From Bacteroidota bacterium (GTDB lineage Bacteria; Bacteroidota; Bacteroidia; B-17B0; Aurantibacillaceae): 64,000 bases of DNA. The position numbers and the translations under genes were made by a program. Positions 33,020-42,315 of the stretch are shown piece after piece. The notes under the pieces are model-generated. The model was given only the letters and a program-made list of their open reading frames with translations. It had not been told where the DNA came from and did not search any database. How positions within the stretch are numbered: position 1 is the first letter of the stretch; each line of letters starts with the position of its first letter. The stretch is taken from contig JACCXH010000071.1 of assembly GCA_013697245.1 (NCBI GenBank), positions 1 to 64,000 on the forward strand, in the 5' to 3' direction.

Positions 33020-34345
33020 ATGATAAGCTCGATCATCTTCGCTTTACTTTTAATTGGAGCATCTGCCTATTTTACTATTAACGTAAAAAAGATACGTAGA
33101 AATATTCTTTTAGGAAGAGATGTTTTATTTGCCGACAATAAAGGTGAGCGTTTAAAAACAATGACCTTAGTTGCTTTTGGTCAGCAAAAAATGTTCTCAA
33201 GACCAATACCTGCCATCTTACATTTCTTTTTATATTCTGCATTCATAATAACACAAATAGAATTAATTGAAATTATTGTTGACGGCATTAGTGGCAGTCA
33301 CCGCATTTTCAGAGAATCTTTAGGTGGCTTATATACTTTTGCTGTGAGTTTTATTGAAATACTTTCTGTTTTAGCATTTATTGGAACCATTGCATTTTTA
33401 TCGAGAAGAAATTTATTAAAAGTACCGCGTCTTGTAAAAAGCGAATTGAACGGTTGGCCAAAATTAGACGCTAACTTAATTTTAATTGGCGAGATAATAC
33501 TTATCTGTTTTATTTTTATGATGAATGGTGCCGATGAAGTTTTATATTCAAGAGGTTTATCGCATGCCAGTAATTTAAACGATGGCTCTTTAGGTCTATC
33601 GGTAAGCAAACATATTGGACCTTTATTATTTAGCGGTTTATCAGAACACAGCTTACATGTTGTTGAACGCATTGGTTGGTGGGGACATATTTTAATGGTA
33701 TTTGGTTTTTTAAATTATTTACCATTCTCTAAACATCTACATATTGTTTTAGGATTTCCAAACACTTATTTCTCTAATTTAAAACCAAAAGGTGAATTTA
33801 CAACGCTTGACGCTGTGACGGATGTGGTAGCGCCAAATTTTGATTCGGCTTATGTTCCAAAAACAGACCCAAACAACCCGGTACGGTTTGGCGTTAAAGA
33901 TGTGCAGGACCTTAACTGGAAAAATTTAATGGATGCCTATAGTTGCACCGAGTGCGGAAGATGCACTTCTGCCTGTCCGCAAAATATTACAGGCAAAGCA
34001 TTATCGCCACGTAAAATTATGATGGATACCCGAGATAGGTTAGAAGAAGTTGGAAAAAATATTGATAAGAATAATGGAACTTTTGTTGATGACGGAAAAT
34101 CGTTATTAGGAGATTATATTAAACCGGAAGAGATTTGGGCTTGCAACACTTGTAATGCATGTGTGCAGGAATGTCCGGTAAATATCGATCCATTGGCAAT
34201 TATTGTAGAGATAAGAAGATACCTTGTGATGGAAGAAAGTAATACACGACCTGAGTTAAACACCATGTTCACTAATATTGAAAATAACGGTGCGCCTTGG
34301 CAATTTAGTCAGGCCGATAGAGCTAATTGGATTAACGAAGCCTAA
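33020..34345 (+). CDS. Membrane iron-sulfur protein (HdrC/NarI-like fusion)
   Basis: The 441-residue protein has an N-terminal membrane part with about five helices (2-20, 58-80, 105-125, 150-170, 210-235) and His residues suited to haem b, then two 4Fe-4S binding sequences, CTECGRCTSACP (about 314-325) and CNTCNACVQECP (about 377-388). It should pass electrons from a quinone or b-type haem to the HdrB-like protein encoded at 34894. A GxxExxY element now separates these two genes. Confidence 0.85.
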   Translation: MISSIIFALLLIGASAYFTINVKKIRRNILLGRDVLFADNKGERLKTMTLVAFGQQKMFSRPIPAILHFFLYSAFIITQIELIEIIVDGISGSHRIFRESLGGLYTFAVSFIEILSVLAFIGTIAFLSRRNLLKVPRLVKSELNGWPKLDANLILIGEIILICFIFMMNGADEVLYSRGLSHASNLNDGSLGLSVSKHIGPLLFSGLSEHSLHVVERIGWWGHILMVFGFLNYLPFSKHLHIVLGFPNTYFSNLKPKGEFTTLDAVTDVVAPNFDSAYVPKTDPNNPVRFGVKDVQDLNWKNLMDAYSCTECGRCTSACPQNITGKALSPRKIMMDTRDRLEEVGKNIDKNNGTFVDDGKSLLGDYIKPEEIWACNTCNACVQECPVNIDPLAIIVEIRRYLVMEESNTRPELNTMFTNIENNGAPWQFSQADRANWINEA

Positions 34346-34881
34346 CCACTAAGACACTAAGAGCACAAGGAACACTAAGAAACAATGATAGTATCAAACA
34401 ACTATATAACAAAAGGAGATGTGTTAATTACTCAAAAGTATATTAATGATGTTTCATACAAAATAGTTGGGTGTGCTATTGAAGTACACAAACAAATTGG
34501 TCCTGGGTTATTAGAATCGGTTTATCATTCTTGTTTAATTGAAGAGTTAAAAAATAATGATCTTAATGTTAGGTCTCAAATACAAATTCCTATTAATTTT
34601 AAAGGAAAAGATTTGGGAGGAATGCTGAAACTTGATATTTTAGTGAACAATTTGATTATTGTTGATTTAAAAGCAGTAGACGTAATGATACCTCTTTATA
34701 ATGCGCAATTATTATCATATCTTAAGTTAGCTAATATTCCTAAAGGATTATTAATTAACTTTCATAGTGAAAATATCGTTCAACAATTAGTGCCAATGGT
34801 AACAGAAGAATTTTCTAAACTGCCAAAAGAATAGTTAAATAAAAGCTTAGTGCTACTTAGTGACCTAAGTGCCTTAGTGGT
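34345..34881. mobile_element. GxxExxY element with imperfect terminal inverted repeats
   Basis: The GxxExxY ORF is framed by ACCACTAAGACACTAAG (34345-34361) and CTAAGTGCCTTAGTGGT (34865-34881), which pair at 15 of 17 positions. Both flanks continue with further CACTAAG/CTTAGTG units. The left repeat begins within the stop codon of the upstream iron-sulfur gene, and the element sits between two genes of one operon. A related repeat without the ORF occurs at 39868. This looks like a small mobile or homing-type insertion. Confidence 0.6.
34385..34834 (+). CDS. GxxExxY protein (PD-(D/E)XK nuclease-like)
   Basis: The 149-residue protein has the family-naming motif GPGLLESVYHSCL near residue 40, an acidic residue and core strand in MLKLDILVNNLIIVDLKAV (about 80-98) that gives the D..xDLKA pattern of PD-(D/E)XK nucleases, and QLLSYLKL. 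The family is predicted to be nuclease-like, with function unproven. It lies inside an inverted-repeat element and is foreign to the iron-sulfur operon around it. Confidence 0.88.
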   Translation: MIVSNNYITKGDVLITQKYINDVSYKIVGCAIEVHKQIGPGLLESVYHSCLIEELKNNDLNVRSQIQIPINFKGKDLGGMLKLDILVNNLIIVDLKAVDVMIPLYNAQLLSYLKLANIPKGLLINFHSENIVQQLVPMVTEEFSKLPKE

Positions 34882-34893
34882 AAAAAAAAGAAT

Positions 34894-35682
34894 ATGAGTA
34901 CAATAAAAGTTCCAACAATGGCTGAAATGACAGCTGCAGGCGAAACTCCCGAAATATTATTTTGGGTAGGTTGTAGCGGTAGTTTTGACGATCGTGCAAA
35001 AAAGATTACCAAAGCTATTGTTCGTATTTTAGATCATGTAAAAATTAAATTCGCTATTTTAGGTTCTGAAGAAGGTTGCACCGGTGATCCTGCAAAACGT
35101 GCCGGAAACGAATTTTTATACCAGATGCAGGCTATGCAAAACATTAATGTAATGAATGGCTACAGCGTTAAGAAGATCGTTACAGGTTGTCCGCATTGTT
35201 TTAATACAATTAAAAATGAATATCCTGCTTTAGGTGGAAATTACGAAGTAGTGCACCATACGCAATTAGTTCAGGAGTTAATTAACCAAGGGAAATTAAA
35301 AGTGCAAGGTGGCGAATTTAAAGGAAAAAAAATTGTTTTTCACGACCCTTGTTATTTGGGAAGAGCAAATAATGTTTATGAAGCGCCGCGCGAAATAATC
35401 GAAAAACTAGATGTGGAGTTGGCAGAAATGAAACGCAGCAAAGCAAAAGGATTATGCTGCGGGGCCGGTGGAGCACAAATGTTTAAAGAAGCCGAAAAAG
35501 GAAATAAAGAAGTAAATGTTGAGCGTGCTGAAGAGGCGCTTGCGCTAAACCCCGATGTAATTGCAGTTGGCTGTCCATTTTGCAATACGATGATGACCGA
35601 TGGCGTAAAACATTTTAATAAAGAAGATAAAACCAAAGTTTTAGATATTGCCGAATTAATTGCTACAGCTAATGACCTTTAA
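34894..35682 (+). CDS. HdrB-like CCG-domain iron-sulfur protein
   Basis: The 262-residue protein has two cysteine-rich CCG-type modules: VGCSGSFDDRA with GCTGDPAKR and GCPHCFN in the first half, then HDPCYLGR, LCCGAGGAQ and GCPFCNTM in the second. This is the catalytic-subunit arrangement of heterodisulfide reductase B, GlpC and LutA. With the 33020 product it likely forms a membrane-linked redox complex of unknown substrate. Its last bases overlap the next gene. Confidence 0.88.
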   Translation: MSTIKVPTMAEMTAAGETPEILFWVGCSGSFDDRAKKITKAIVRILDHVKIKFAILGSEEGCTGDPAKRAGNEFLYQMQAMQNINVMNGYSVKKIVTGCPHCFNTIKNEYPALGGNYEVVHHTQLVQELINQGKLKVQGGEFKGKKIVFHDPCYLGRANNVYEAPREIIEKLDVELAEMKRSKAKGLCCGAGGAQMFKEAEKGNKEVNVERAEEALALNPDVIAVGCPFCNTMMTDGVKHFNKEDKTKVLDIAELIATANDL

Positions 35683-36718
35683 TATTTATAAAATATCTTT
35701 CCCGGTTTTTTTAAGAACCATCTTTTTTTTGCTGGTTTTAAATGCTTGCAAAAATAATTCAACTCAGCAAACAGAAAGCGAAACTAAAACTACCGATAGT
35801 TTAAGTATAAAATTAAACTCTCCCGAACTGAAAGCAATTAATGCAAAATTATTACAAGATCCTGACAATGCTGATCTTTATGATTCGCGGGCAACTATTT
35901 ATATTTCTTTAAAACAATTTCCGGCTGCTGTAAACGATGCCAAACGTGCTATTAGAATGGACAGTACTAAGGCCAATTATTATATGACCCTGGTAGACGC
36001 TTATTATACGCAGAATAATACCCGCCTTGCAAAAGATCTTTTAGAGATCGTTGAAAAAAAATTTCCGGATAATGTAGATGCATTATTAAAATTATCTGAA
36101 TTATTTTACGTGGTAAAACAATATCAAAAAGGAATTGATTATGTGAACAGGGCATTAAAAATCAACGATCGTTTAGCAAAAGCCTATTATTTAAAAGGCA
36201 GTATTTATAGAGAAAGTGGCGATACTACACGAGCCATATCAAGTTTAGAAACAGCTATTGAACAGGATAATAAATACGAAAATGCATTTATTGATATTGG
36301 TATAATGTATGCTGCGAGAAAAAACCCTATTGCCTTAGAATATTATAATAACGCATTAAGAGTTAATCCTTCTAACGAAAATACCGTTTATGCCCGCGCC
36401 AAATTATTACAAGACATTGGTAAAATTGATGAGGCTATCATAGAATACAAAACTATTTTAGCAAAAAATAAAAATTGCGAAAATTGTTACTATAATCTGG
36501 GTGCAATTTATTTAGAGATCAAGAAAGATGATAAAACAGCACTCGAAAATTTTACAAATGCAATAACTCTTAATCCTAGCTCTGCTCAAGCCTATTTTGC
36601 CAGGGGTTATACCTATTTTAAACTAAAGGATAAGGAAAGCGCAAGGGCAGATTATAATATGTGTCTGAAAATTCAACCCAATTATGACGCCGCAATACAG
36701 GCTCTAAACGCGCTTTAG
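35672..36718 (+). CDS. TPR-repeat lipoprotein
   Basis: ATG 35672 (11-base overlap with the preceding gene) gives a lipoprotein signal with lipobox LNAC. The mature protein of about 320 residues is a chain of tetratricopeptide repeats (for example RAIRMDSTKANYYMTLVDAY, ALKINDRLAKAYYLKGSIY, ALRVNPSNENTVYARAKL, AITLNPSSAQAYFARGYTY). It is a probable scaffold on the inner face of the outer membrane. The stop codon lies inside a TTTAGGC / GCCTAAA stem (36714-36747) that may be a weak terminator. Confidence 0.85.
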   Translation: MTFNIYKISFPVFLRTIFFLLVLNACKNNSTQQTESETKTTDSLSIKLNSPELKAINAKLLQDPDNADLYDSRATIYISLKQFPAAVNDAKRAIRMDSTKANYYMTLVDAYYTQNNTRLAKDLLEIVEKKFPDNVDALLKLSELFYVVKQYQKGIDYVNRALKINDRLAKAYYLKGSIYRESGDTTRAISSLETAIEQDNKYENAFIDIGIMYAARKNPIALEYYNNALRVNPSNENTVYARAKLLQDIGKIDEAIIEYKTILAKNKNCENCYYNLGAIYLEIKKDDKTALENFTNAITLNPSSAQAYFARGYTYFKLKDKESARADYNMCLKIQPNYDAAIQALNAL

Positions 36719-36831
36719 GCCTATATTACCCTATATTTTAGCCTAAACCCCTTTATTTGTTGACAAAAAGATTTTGCCTTGGGCATTAAAATTTTATATT
36801 TGATAGTGTATATTTCTAAAAACAAAAGAAC

Positions 36832-37854
36832 GTGAAAAAAAATGTTGGTATAGCCTTACAAGGTGGAGGTGCTCATGGTGCTTTTACATGGGGAGTTTTA
36901 GACAGGCTCCTTGAAGAAGATCATCTTGTTGCCGAAGCAATGTGCGGAACAAGTGCCGGCGCAGTAAACGCTGTAACCTGCGCATATGGTTTACATATTG
37001 GCGGGCCTGCAAAAGCAAAAGAACTTTTAGAAGAACTCTGGAAAAAAGTTGCTCAAAGTGGAAGCTTTTTATTTAAACCCGGCATGATGGATAAAACTTA
37101 TGGTAGCGGAGATATATATAATAGCACCGGTTATATGATGTTCAACGCTATTACGCAAGTTCTCTCACCTTATAATTTTAATCCTTTTAATTATAACCCG
37201 CTTCGCGATATTTTAACTAACCTCATCGATTTTGAAGAGCTACAACGTTATAATAAAAAGAAACTTTTTATTTGTGCTACCAACGTAAAAACAAACAAAG
37301 CAAAAATATTCTCTAACAAAGAAATTACAGTAGATGCTGTTATGGCATCTGCCTGTTTGCCATTTTTATTTCAGGCAGTAGAAATTGATGGCCAATTTTA
37401 TTGGGATGGTGGTTATATGGGAAACCCTCCCATCTTTCCAATTATTACCAACACAAGTTTAAGAGATATTGTATTGGTAAAGATCAACTCTATCAACATT
37501 AATTCTGTGCCAACCACCGCAAGAGATATTGCAGACCGAGTAAACGAGATCTCATTTAACAGCAGTTTAATTAACGAGATGAAATTAATTCATTACCGTA
37601 ACGAACTGATCAGAAATGGTATTTTGAAATCAGATGACAAGATCAATCGCGAGATCTTTGTGCACACCATTAGTGGTTATGATGCGCTGAGCCAGCTAAG
37701 TTACAGCAGTAAGATGAACACTTCCTGGGAGTTTTTATCGAACCTAAAAAATAAAGGCAGGGAAATTGCTGAAAAATGGTTGGCTACAGATTACAAAGAA
37801 GTTGGCCTAAAGTCAACTTTTGATGTGGAAGAACATTTCTTCGATAAATTTTAA
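36832..37854 (+). CDS. Patatin-like phospholipase
   Basis: The 340-residue protein starts with GTG 36832 and has the patatin signature: oxyanion loop GIALQGGGAHGAFTWG (4-19), nucleophile in CGTSAGAVNA (about 44), and catalytic Asp in WDGGYMGNPP (about 191). No signal peptide is seen, so it is probably cytoplasmic, like RssA-type hydrolases. It may hydrolyse phospholipids or acyl thioesters. Its own promoter region lies in the 110-base gap upstream. Confidence 0.88.
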   Translation: MKKNVGIALQGGGAHGAFTWGVLDRLLEEDHLVAEAMCGTSAGAVNAVTCAYGLHIGGPAKAKELLEELWKKVAQSGSFLFKPGMMDKTYGSGDIYNSTGYMMFNAITQVLSPYNFNPFNYNPLRDILTNLIDFEELQRYNKKKLFICATNVKTNKAKIFSNKEITVDAVMASACLPFLFQAVEIDGQFYWDGGYMGNPPIFPIITNTSLRDIVLVKINSININSVPTTARDIADRVNEISFNSSLINEMKLIHYRNELIRNGILKSDDKINREIFVHTISGYDALSQLSYSSKMNTSWEFLSNLKNKGREIAEKWLATDYKEVGLKSTFDVEEHFFDKF

Positions 37855-37964
37855 TTGCCCTAAAACACAGTAAAAACGGGCTATTCAAAATTTAAAACTG
37901 CATTTAACTTTCTTTAAATCGTAGTAAGTAAAATTTTATTAGTTTTACTTTATTAATTACGTTA

Positions 37965-39860
37965 ATGGGTACAATGTATTTTATTTTCTCACAAAAAACA
38001 TCGTTTTATTTTTTAAAAAAGATCTGGCTGTGCCTGTTCATTTGCGTGGTTTTTATTTCCAGGGCTCAAACTTTTTATTCTACCGATCCAACTTATATTT
38101 CTTTTAAATCGGAAAAGAATAACCTTATCACCAACTTTTATAATACTTATCCGGATAGCAGCATTACCAATATCCATAATTATTTTCAACGCAATTTTTT
38201 AGGCAACATTGGCTTACCTTCTCCAAATTATTTGCTCAATTATGGCACCAACGACCTGGGTTTTAATTTTGTTCCACAGGCCTATAAAAATGACATATAT
38301 AACGATAACCAGGTAAATTACTATCACACAAAAGGTCCGTATGCCAATTTAACGGGTGTTGCCGGCAGCAAAAAATTCCAGGTATTTAAAATGCTTTTTA
38401 CCCAAACTTACAAAAGGGTAAATTTTGCATTAAAGTTTAGTCGCTATACGTCGCAGGGTTATTATTTAAAGCAACAAAGTTATACCAACAATTTTTATCT
38501 CTCGAGTAATTATCTTTCAAAAAAGGAGCGCTTTGGCTATTATTTTTATATTCTCACCAACGGAAATAAAAATAAAGAGAACGGAGGTATTGTGGGTGAT
38601 AGCATAAGCACCGATAACTTGTTGCGGAACAAAGAACTTTTTCCGGTAAAATTAAATGGTGCCACCCGCGATAACAGGGAATTAAAAGTAATGTTTAATC
38701 CATATTATAAGTTAAACAAAGGGCAAGATTCAACAACAAAGATGAATCACTTTTTTCAGTTAAAGTCAACTTTTGCATCTAACAGTTATAAATATACCGA
38801 CGAAAATATTGCAAGCGATAAATATTATACGATCATGTATTTAGATACCGCCAGAACCCACGACAGCTCTCATGTACGAAAATTTATAAATGAGATAAGT
38901 TATGCGGCAGTTTCTACCAACTCAAATTTTGCTTTATCGGTTGGTTACAAAAATGAAATAAATCAGGTTTGGCAAAAAGCCGATAGTTTATTTTATAATC
39001 ATATTGCAACTGCCGATCTTGTTTTTAGAAAACAGTTTACTGCAGGGCAAAGAGCTATTCCCGATCAACGTTCGCTTCAAACACATTTTAATTTTCAATA
39101 TATATTTCAAGGCGCAAGCAAAGGCAATTACAAAGCGGAAAGCAAATCTGTTTTTGTTTTGAACCGCGGCAAACAACGTTATATATATTTAAATTTATTA
39201 GCCGAGAGCCGTTCGGCTGATTATATTTATAATTATTGGGTAAGTAATCATTTTACCTGGTTTAATAATGGTTATCGTGCACAACAGCAAACACAGGCTA
39301 ATTTAGGGATTGCCTTAAATAAAAATATTTCTGCTTCTGTTTTTATTCAAAACATGAACAATTATTTATTTTTCGACAATGTTGGATTGCCGGGTCAGTA
39401 CTTTACACCATTAACCAATGTTGGTTTTAATTTAAATTTTACCAAGGTGTTTTTTAAACATATAGGCACTTCGCTAGAATACCGTTTCCAAAACACGTCT
39501 AACACTTCTTATGTAAGACTTCCAAAAAACCAGGGCACGGCAAAATTATTTTACACAGGAATATTATTTAAAAATAATCTGCAATTACAAATTGGTGGTC
39601 AACTGCAGATGTATGATTCTTTTTATTCTTACGGTTATATGCCGGCTACACAAGCTTTTTATTTACAAGAGAATTTTAAAACAACATCCTACCCTTTTTT
39701 AGATGTATTTTTAAATGCGAGAATAAGGCCCGTAACATTTTTTCTTAAAGTTGAGAATGCTTTATATGGTATTGCAGGAACCAACTATGCCTTTGCATCG
39801 GGTTATTACCAAACCGATAGAGCCTTTAGACTAGGCATAAGCTGGAGTTTTTTTGATTGA
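37965..39860 (+). CDS. Putative outer-membrane porin (Porin_10-like)
   Basis: The 631-residue protein starts with ATG 37965; a hydrophobic signal segment ends RAQ near residue 35. The remainder is a repeating alternation of polar and hydrophobic strands ending on aromatic residues (FYFYILTNGN, RYIYLNLLAESR), and it ends with an aromatic, WSFF-type C-terminus as in outer-membrane barrels. It resembles the large putative porins of Bacteroidota. Solute specificity is unknown. Confidence 0.7.
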   Translation: MGTMYFIFSQKTSFYFLKKIWLCLFICVVFISRAQTFYSTDPTYISFKSEKNNLITNFYNTYPDSSITNIHNYFQRNFLGNIGLPSPNYLLNYGTNDLGFNFVPQAYKNDIYNDNQVNYYHTKGPYANLTGVAGSKKFQVFKMLFTQTYKRVNFALKFSRYTSQGYYLKQQSYTNNFYLSSNYLSKKERFGYYFYILTNGNKNKENGGIVGDSISTDNLLRNKELFPVKLNGATRDNRELKVMFNPYYKLNKGQDSTTKMNHFFQLKSTFASNSYKYTDENIASDKYYTIMYLDTARTHDSSHVRKFINEISYAAVSTNSNFALSVGYKNEINQVWQKADSLFYNHIATADLVFRKQFTAGQRAIPDQRSLQTHFNFQYIFQGASKGNYKAESKSVFVLNRGKQRYIYLNLLAESRSADYIYNYWVSNHFTWFNNGYRAQQQTQANLGIALNKNISASVFIQNMNNYLFFDNVGLPGQYFTPLTNVGFNLNFTKVFFKHIGTSLEYRFQNTSNTSYVRLPKNQGTAKLFYTGILFKNNLQLQIGGQLQMYDSFYSYGYMPATQAFYLQENFKTTSYPFLDVFLNARIRPVTFFLKVENALYGIAGTNYAFASGYYQTDRAFRLGISWSFFD

Positions 39861-39867
39861 TGCTTTA

Positions 39868-39905
39868 CTACTGAGATACTAATAGCATAGAGAAACACTA
39901 AGTGG
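39868..39905. repeat. Solo copy of the GxxExxY-element repeat
   Basis: The sequence from ACTACTGAGATACTAA to AACACTAAGTGG follows, position by position with scattered changes, the left repeat of the GxxExxY element (34345-34380), including the AGCA..A..GAA-CACTAAG core. No ORF is attached. It lies just past the porin stop codon, like the other copy, which lies on a stop codon. Confidence 0.55.
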
Positions 39906-39995
39906 TTTTTTATGTTCGCTCATAAAACCTCCCGAAATCTATGCGATCTTCCATTCCTTCTTGTTCAAAAATACTGATTTATGGTTTTTTAACTC

Positions 39996-40469
39996 TTATG
40001 CGTGGTGGTACTTTTCGCCTTTTAAAATAGTAAAAGCGCGATATAGCTGCTCTACAAAAAAGAGCCGTATCATTTGATGCGAAAAGGTCATTTGTGATAA
40101 AGAAAGTTTTGAATTGGCCCGTTTATAAATGGTTTCGCTAAAGCCAAATGGCCCGCCAATTAAGAAAATAAGCCTTTTTACCGATGCGTTTTGTTTTTGG
40201 GCAATAAGCGCAGAAAAATCCATAGAAGAATACTCTTTTCCCTTTTCATCTAACAAAACAAGTTGGTCGTCGGGCAACACTACAGCCAAAATAAGCTTGG
40301 CTTCCTCTTGCTTTTGCTCTGCCTGTGTACGTTGGCGTACTGCCTTTGGCACATTAATTGTAACTATTTCAAATGTACAGTAGTTCTTTAGCCGTTTGGC
40401 ATATATTTCAATGCCTTCGGCCAGGTAACTTTCCTGTGTTTTATCTATTTGAAGTAACAAGATCTTCAT
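39996..40469 (-). CDS. rlmH: 23S rRNA pseudouridine-1915 N3-methyltransferase
   Basis: The 157-residue SPOUT protein has the RlmH pattern: MKILLLQIDK at the start, LIGGPFGFS (about 103-111) for SAM binding, and the C-terminal LSLSQMTFSHQMIRLFFVEQLYRA with the KGEKYHH terminus. The length is exactly typical. It methylates pseudouridine 1915 in helix 69 of 23S rRNA. Confidence 0.95.
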   Translation of the reverse strand: MKILLLQIDKTQESYLAEGIEIYAKRLKNYCTFEIVTINVPKAVRQRTQAEQKQEEAKLILAVVLPDDQLVLLDEKGKEYSSMDFSALIAQKQNASVKRLIFLIGGPFGFSETIYKRANSKLSLSQMTFSHQMIRLFFVEQLYRAFTILKGEKYHHA

Positions 40470-40512
40470 TGGTTAAAAGTGCGAAAAAATTATTAAATTT
40501 GTATAACATCAT

Positions 40513-40887
40513 ATGAAAATAGCGATAAACATTTTTTACTTCCTCTTTGCTTTCTTTTTTGCCGGGGTAGAACCCAGCGATGAGATCTTGACTGCTTTAA
40601 AACAAGGCAAGACGGCAGATATGGTAAAATATTTTGACGAAAAAGTTTCTATAAAGATCATTAACCAGGAAGATGTGTTAAGCAAAGCACAAGCTGAGGC
40701 GAATATTAAATTCTTTTTTGAAAAGCATACAATTAAGGCTTTTTCATCCAGCCATGTTAGCTCAGTAAATAATGGGGCACAATATATTACAGGTAATCTT
40801 GAAACTAATAGTGGCAAATTCAGGGTTTCTGTTTTGCTGAGACGAAATTTAATTGCTCAATTTCGAATAGAAAACGATAATGACTGA
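40513..40887 (+). CDS. DUF4783 periplasmic protein
   Basis: The 124-residue protein has a signal peptide (cleavage near FFAG) and a DUF4783-type NTF2-like domain: EILTALKQGKTADMVKYFDEKVSI, AEANIKFFFEKHTI, and terminal beta strands with RVSVLLRRN. The family is common in Bacteroidota beside nadC; function unknown. It overlaps nadC by 8 bases. Confidence 0.85.
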   Translation: MKIAINIFYFLFAFFFAGVEPSDEILTALKQGKTADMVKYFDEKVSIKIINQEDVLSKAQAEANIKFFFEKHTIKAFSSSHVSSVNNGAQYITGNLETNSGKFRVSVLLRRNLIAQFRIENDND

Positions 40888-41749
40888 TCTTATTAAACTT
40901 CACCAAAAACATTTTAATTTTAAACAATTTATTCTCGATTCTTTTGCCGAAGACGTTGGCGATGGCGATCACACTTCCCTTTCTACCATTCCAAAGAACC
41001 ATAAAGGCAAAATGCACTTATTGGTAAAAGAAGATGGTATTATTGCCGGCATTGCCGCTGCTGAAAAGATCTTTAAACTGGTTGACAAGAATTTTAAACT
41101 TAAACTGTTTATAAAGGATGGCGCTAAAGTAAAAAAAGGCGATGTTGCATTTATTATTGAAGGCAATACTCAAAAATTATTAACGGCAGAGCGCCTTGTT
41201 TTAAATATCATGCAGCGCATGAGTGGTATTGCTACCAAAACCAATTACCTGCAAAGTTTATGTAAAAGCACAAAGGCCGTTGTTATAGATACCCGTAAAA
41301 CAACGCCGGGCTTTCGTTTTTTTGAAAAATGGGCTGTTGTAATTGGTGGTGGCGCTAATCACCGATACGGTTTATTTGATATGATCTTAATTAAAGATAA
41401 CCATATTGATTTTGCCGGTGGAATAATTGAAGCCGTTGATGCTGCCAACAAGTATTTAAAAAAAACAAAAAAGAAATTAGCAATCGAAGTTGAAACCCGT
41501 TCACTTGAAGACGTAAAAAAAGTTTTAAAACATGGCGGCGTTCAACGCATTATGCTGGATAATTATACACCGCAGCAAACATTAGAGGCCGTTAAACTTA
41601 TTGCCGGAAAATTTGAAGTGGAATCATCCGGCGGTATAAACGAAACTAATATTTCTTCTTATGCCAAATGTGGCGTTAACTTTATTTCTATTGGTGCGTT
41701 AACGCATCATATCAAAAGCCTGGATTTAAGTTTAAAGGCCATTAAATAA
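40880..41749 (+). CDS. nadC: Nicotinate-nucleotide pyrophosphorylase (quinolinate phosphoribosyltransferase)
   Basis: The 289-residue protein has NadC landmarks: EDVGDGDHTS, LNIMQRMSGIAT, DTRKTTPGFR, GGGANHRYGLFDMILIKDNH, EVETRS, MLDNYTP and VESSGGINE. It makes nicotinate mononucleotide from quinolinate and PRPP. Overlap with the DUF4783 gene indicates translational coupling. Confidence 0.96.
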   Translation: MTDLIKLHQKHFNFKQFILDSFAEDVGDGDHTSLSTIPKNHKGKMHLLVKEDGIIAGIAAAEKIFKLVDKNFKLKLFIKDGAKVKKGDVAFIIEGNTQKLLTAERLVLNIMQRMSGIATKTNYLQSLCKSTKAVVIDTRKTTPGFRFFEKWAVVIGGGANHRYGLFDMILIKDNHIDFAGGIIEAVDAANKYLKKTKKKLAIEVETRSLEDVKKVLKHGGVQRIMLDNYTPQQTLEAVKLIAGKFEVESSGGINETNISSYAKCGVNFISIGALTHHIKSLDLSLKAIK

Positions 41750-41889
41750 TTTACATGTTATTTAAAAAAATTATTTAATTGATTTAAATTATTTTTCATA
41801 TTCTTAACGCGCTTTCAAATCTTTAAATTATTCAAAGATGATTAGACTTATGCTTTTTATTTGTAATTTTAACACCTAATCCAAACAAT

Positions 41890-42282
41890 ATGTATAAAGC
41901 CATTTTAGAAGTAGAGGGCAAAGTGTATTCTTTATCAAGTATAAACATTAATACATACAACCGAGGATTGGGTTATGATCCGAACCCTAACGACCAAACC
42001 ATCCTATTTCAAATTAGGACCACCAAAATGGACCAGTTCATCTGGGATTGGATCAACTCTCCAAATATTACAAAAAAGAATGGTAAAATAAAATTGCTTA
42101 ATACCGATGAAAACGTGGTAATAAAAACCATTAGTTTTGAAAACGGCTTTAGCAGTTCATATAATATGAACTTTTATCAGAATAGTGATAGCAATGACAC
42201 CAGCATTACTTTATCCGCCACAAAAATTACTATTCAGGTAGCGGCGATATCCCCATCAACCCCGGGAGCAACAAAAGATTAA
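41890..42282 (+). CDS. Hcp/TssD-like tube protein, orphan
   Basis: The 130-residue protein has the small beta-barrel pattern of Bacteroidota TssD/Hcp: MYKAILEVEGKVYSL, alternating strands, a helix with KMDQFIWDWINSP where Hcp has its single helix, then KIKLLNTDENVVIKTISFENGF and the ALT-like final strand ITLSATKITIQV. No other type VI secretion gene is in the window. It could be an orphan tube/effector carrier or a phage-tail-tube relative. It has a 140-base upstream region and is monocistronic. Confidence 0.75.
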   Translation: MYKAILEVEGKVYSLSSININTYNRGLGYDPNPNDQTILFQIRTTKMDQFIWDWINSPNITKKNGKIKLLNTDENVVIKTISFENGFSSSYNMNFYQNSDSNDTSITLSATKITIQVAAISPSTPGATKD

Positions 42283-42315
42283 TTTTTTTGGCTTTTAGAT
42301 AATATCTTTATTTTA

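Noticed and set aside
41750-41889. Promoter or RNA element upstream of the TssD-like gene
   Set aside because: AT-rich with no clear TTTG/TAnnTTTG pair and no strong stem; nothing supportable.
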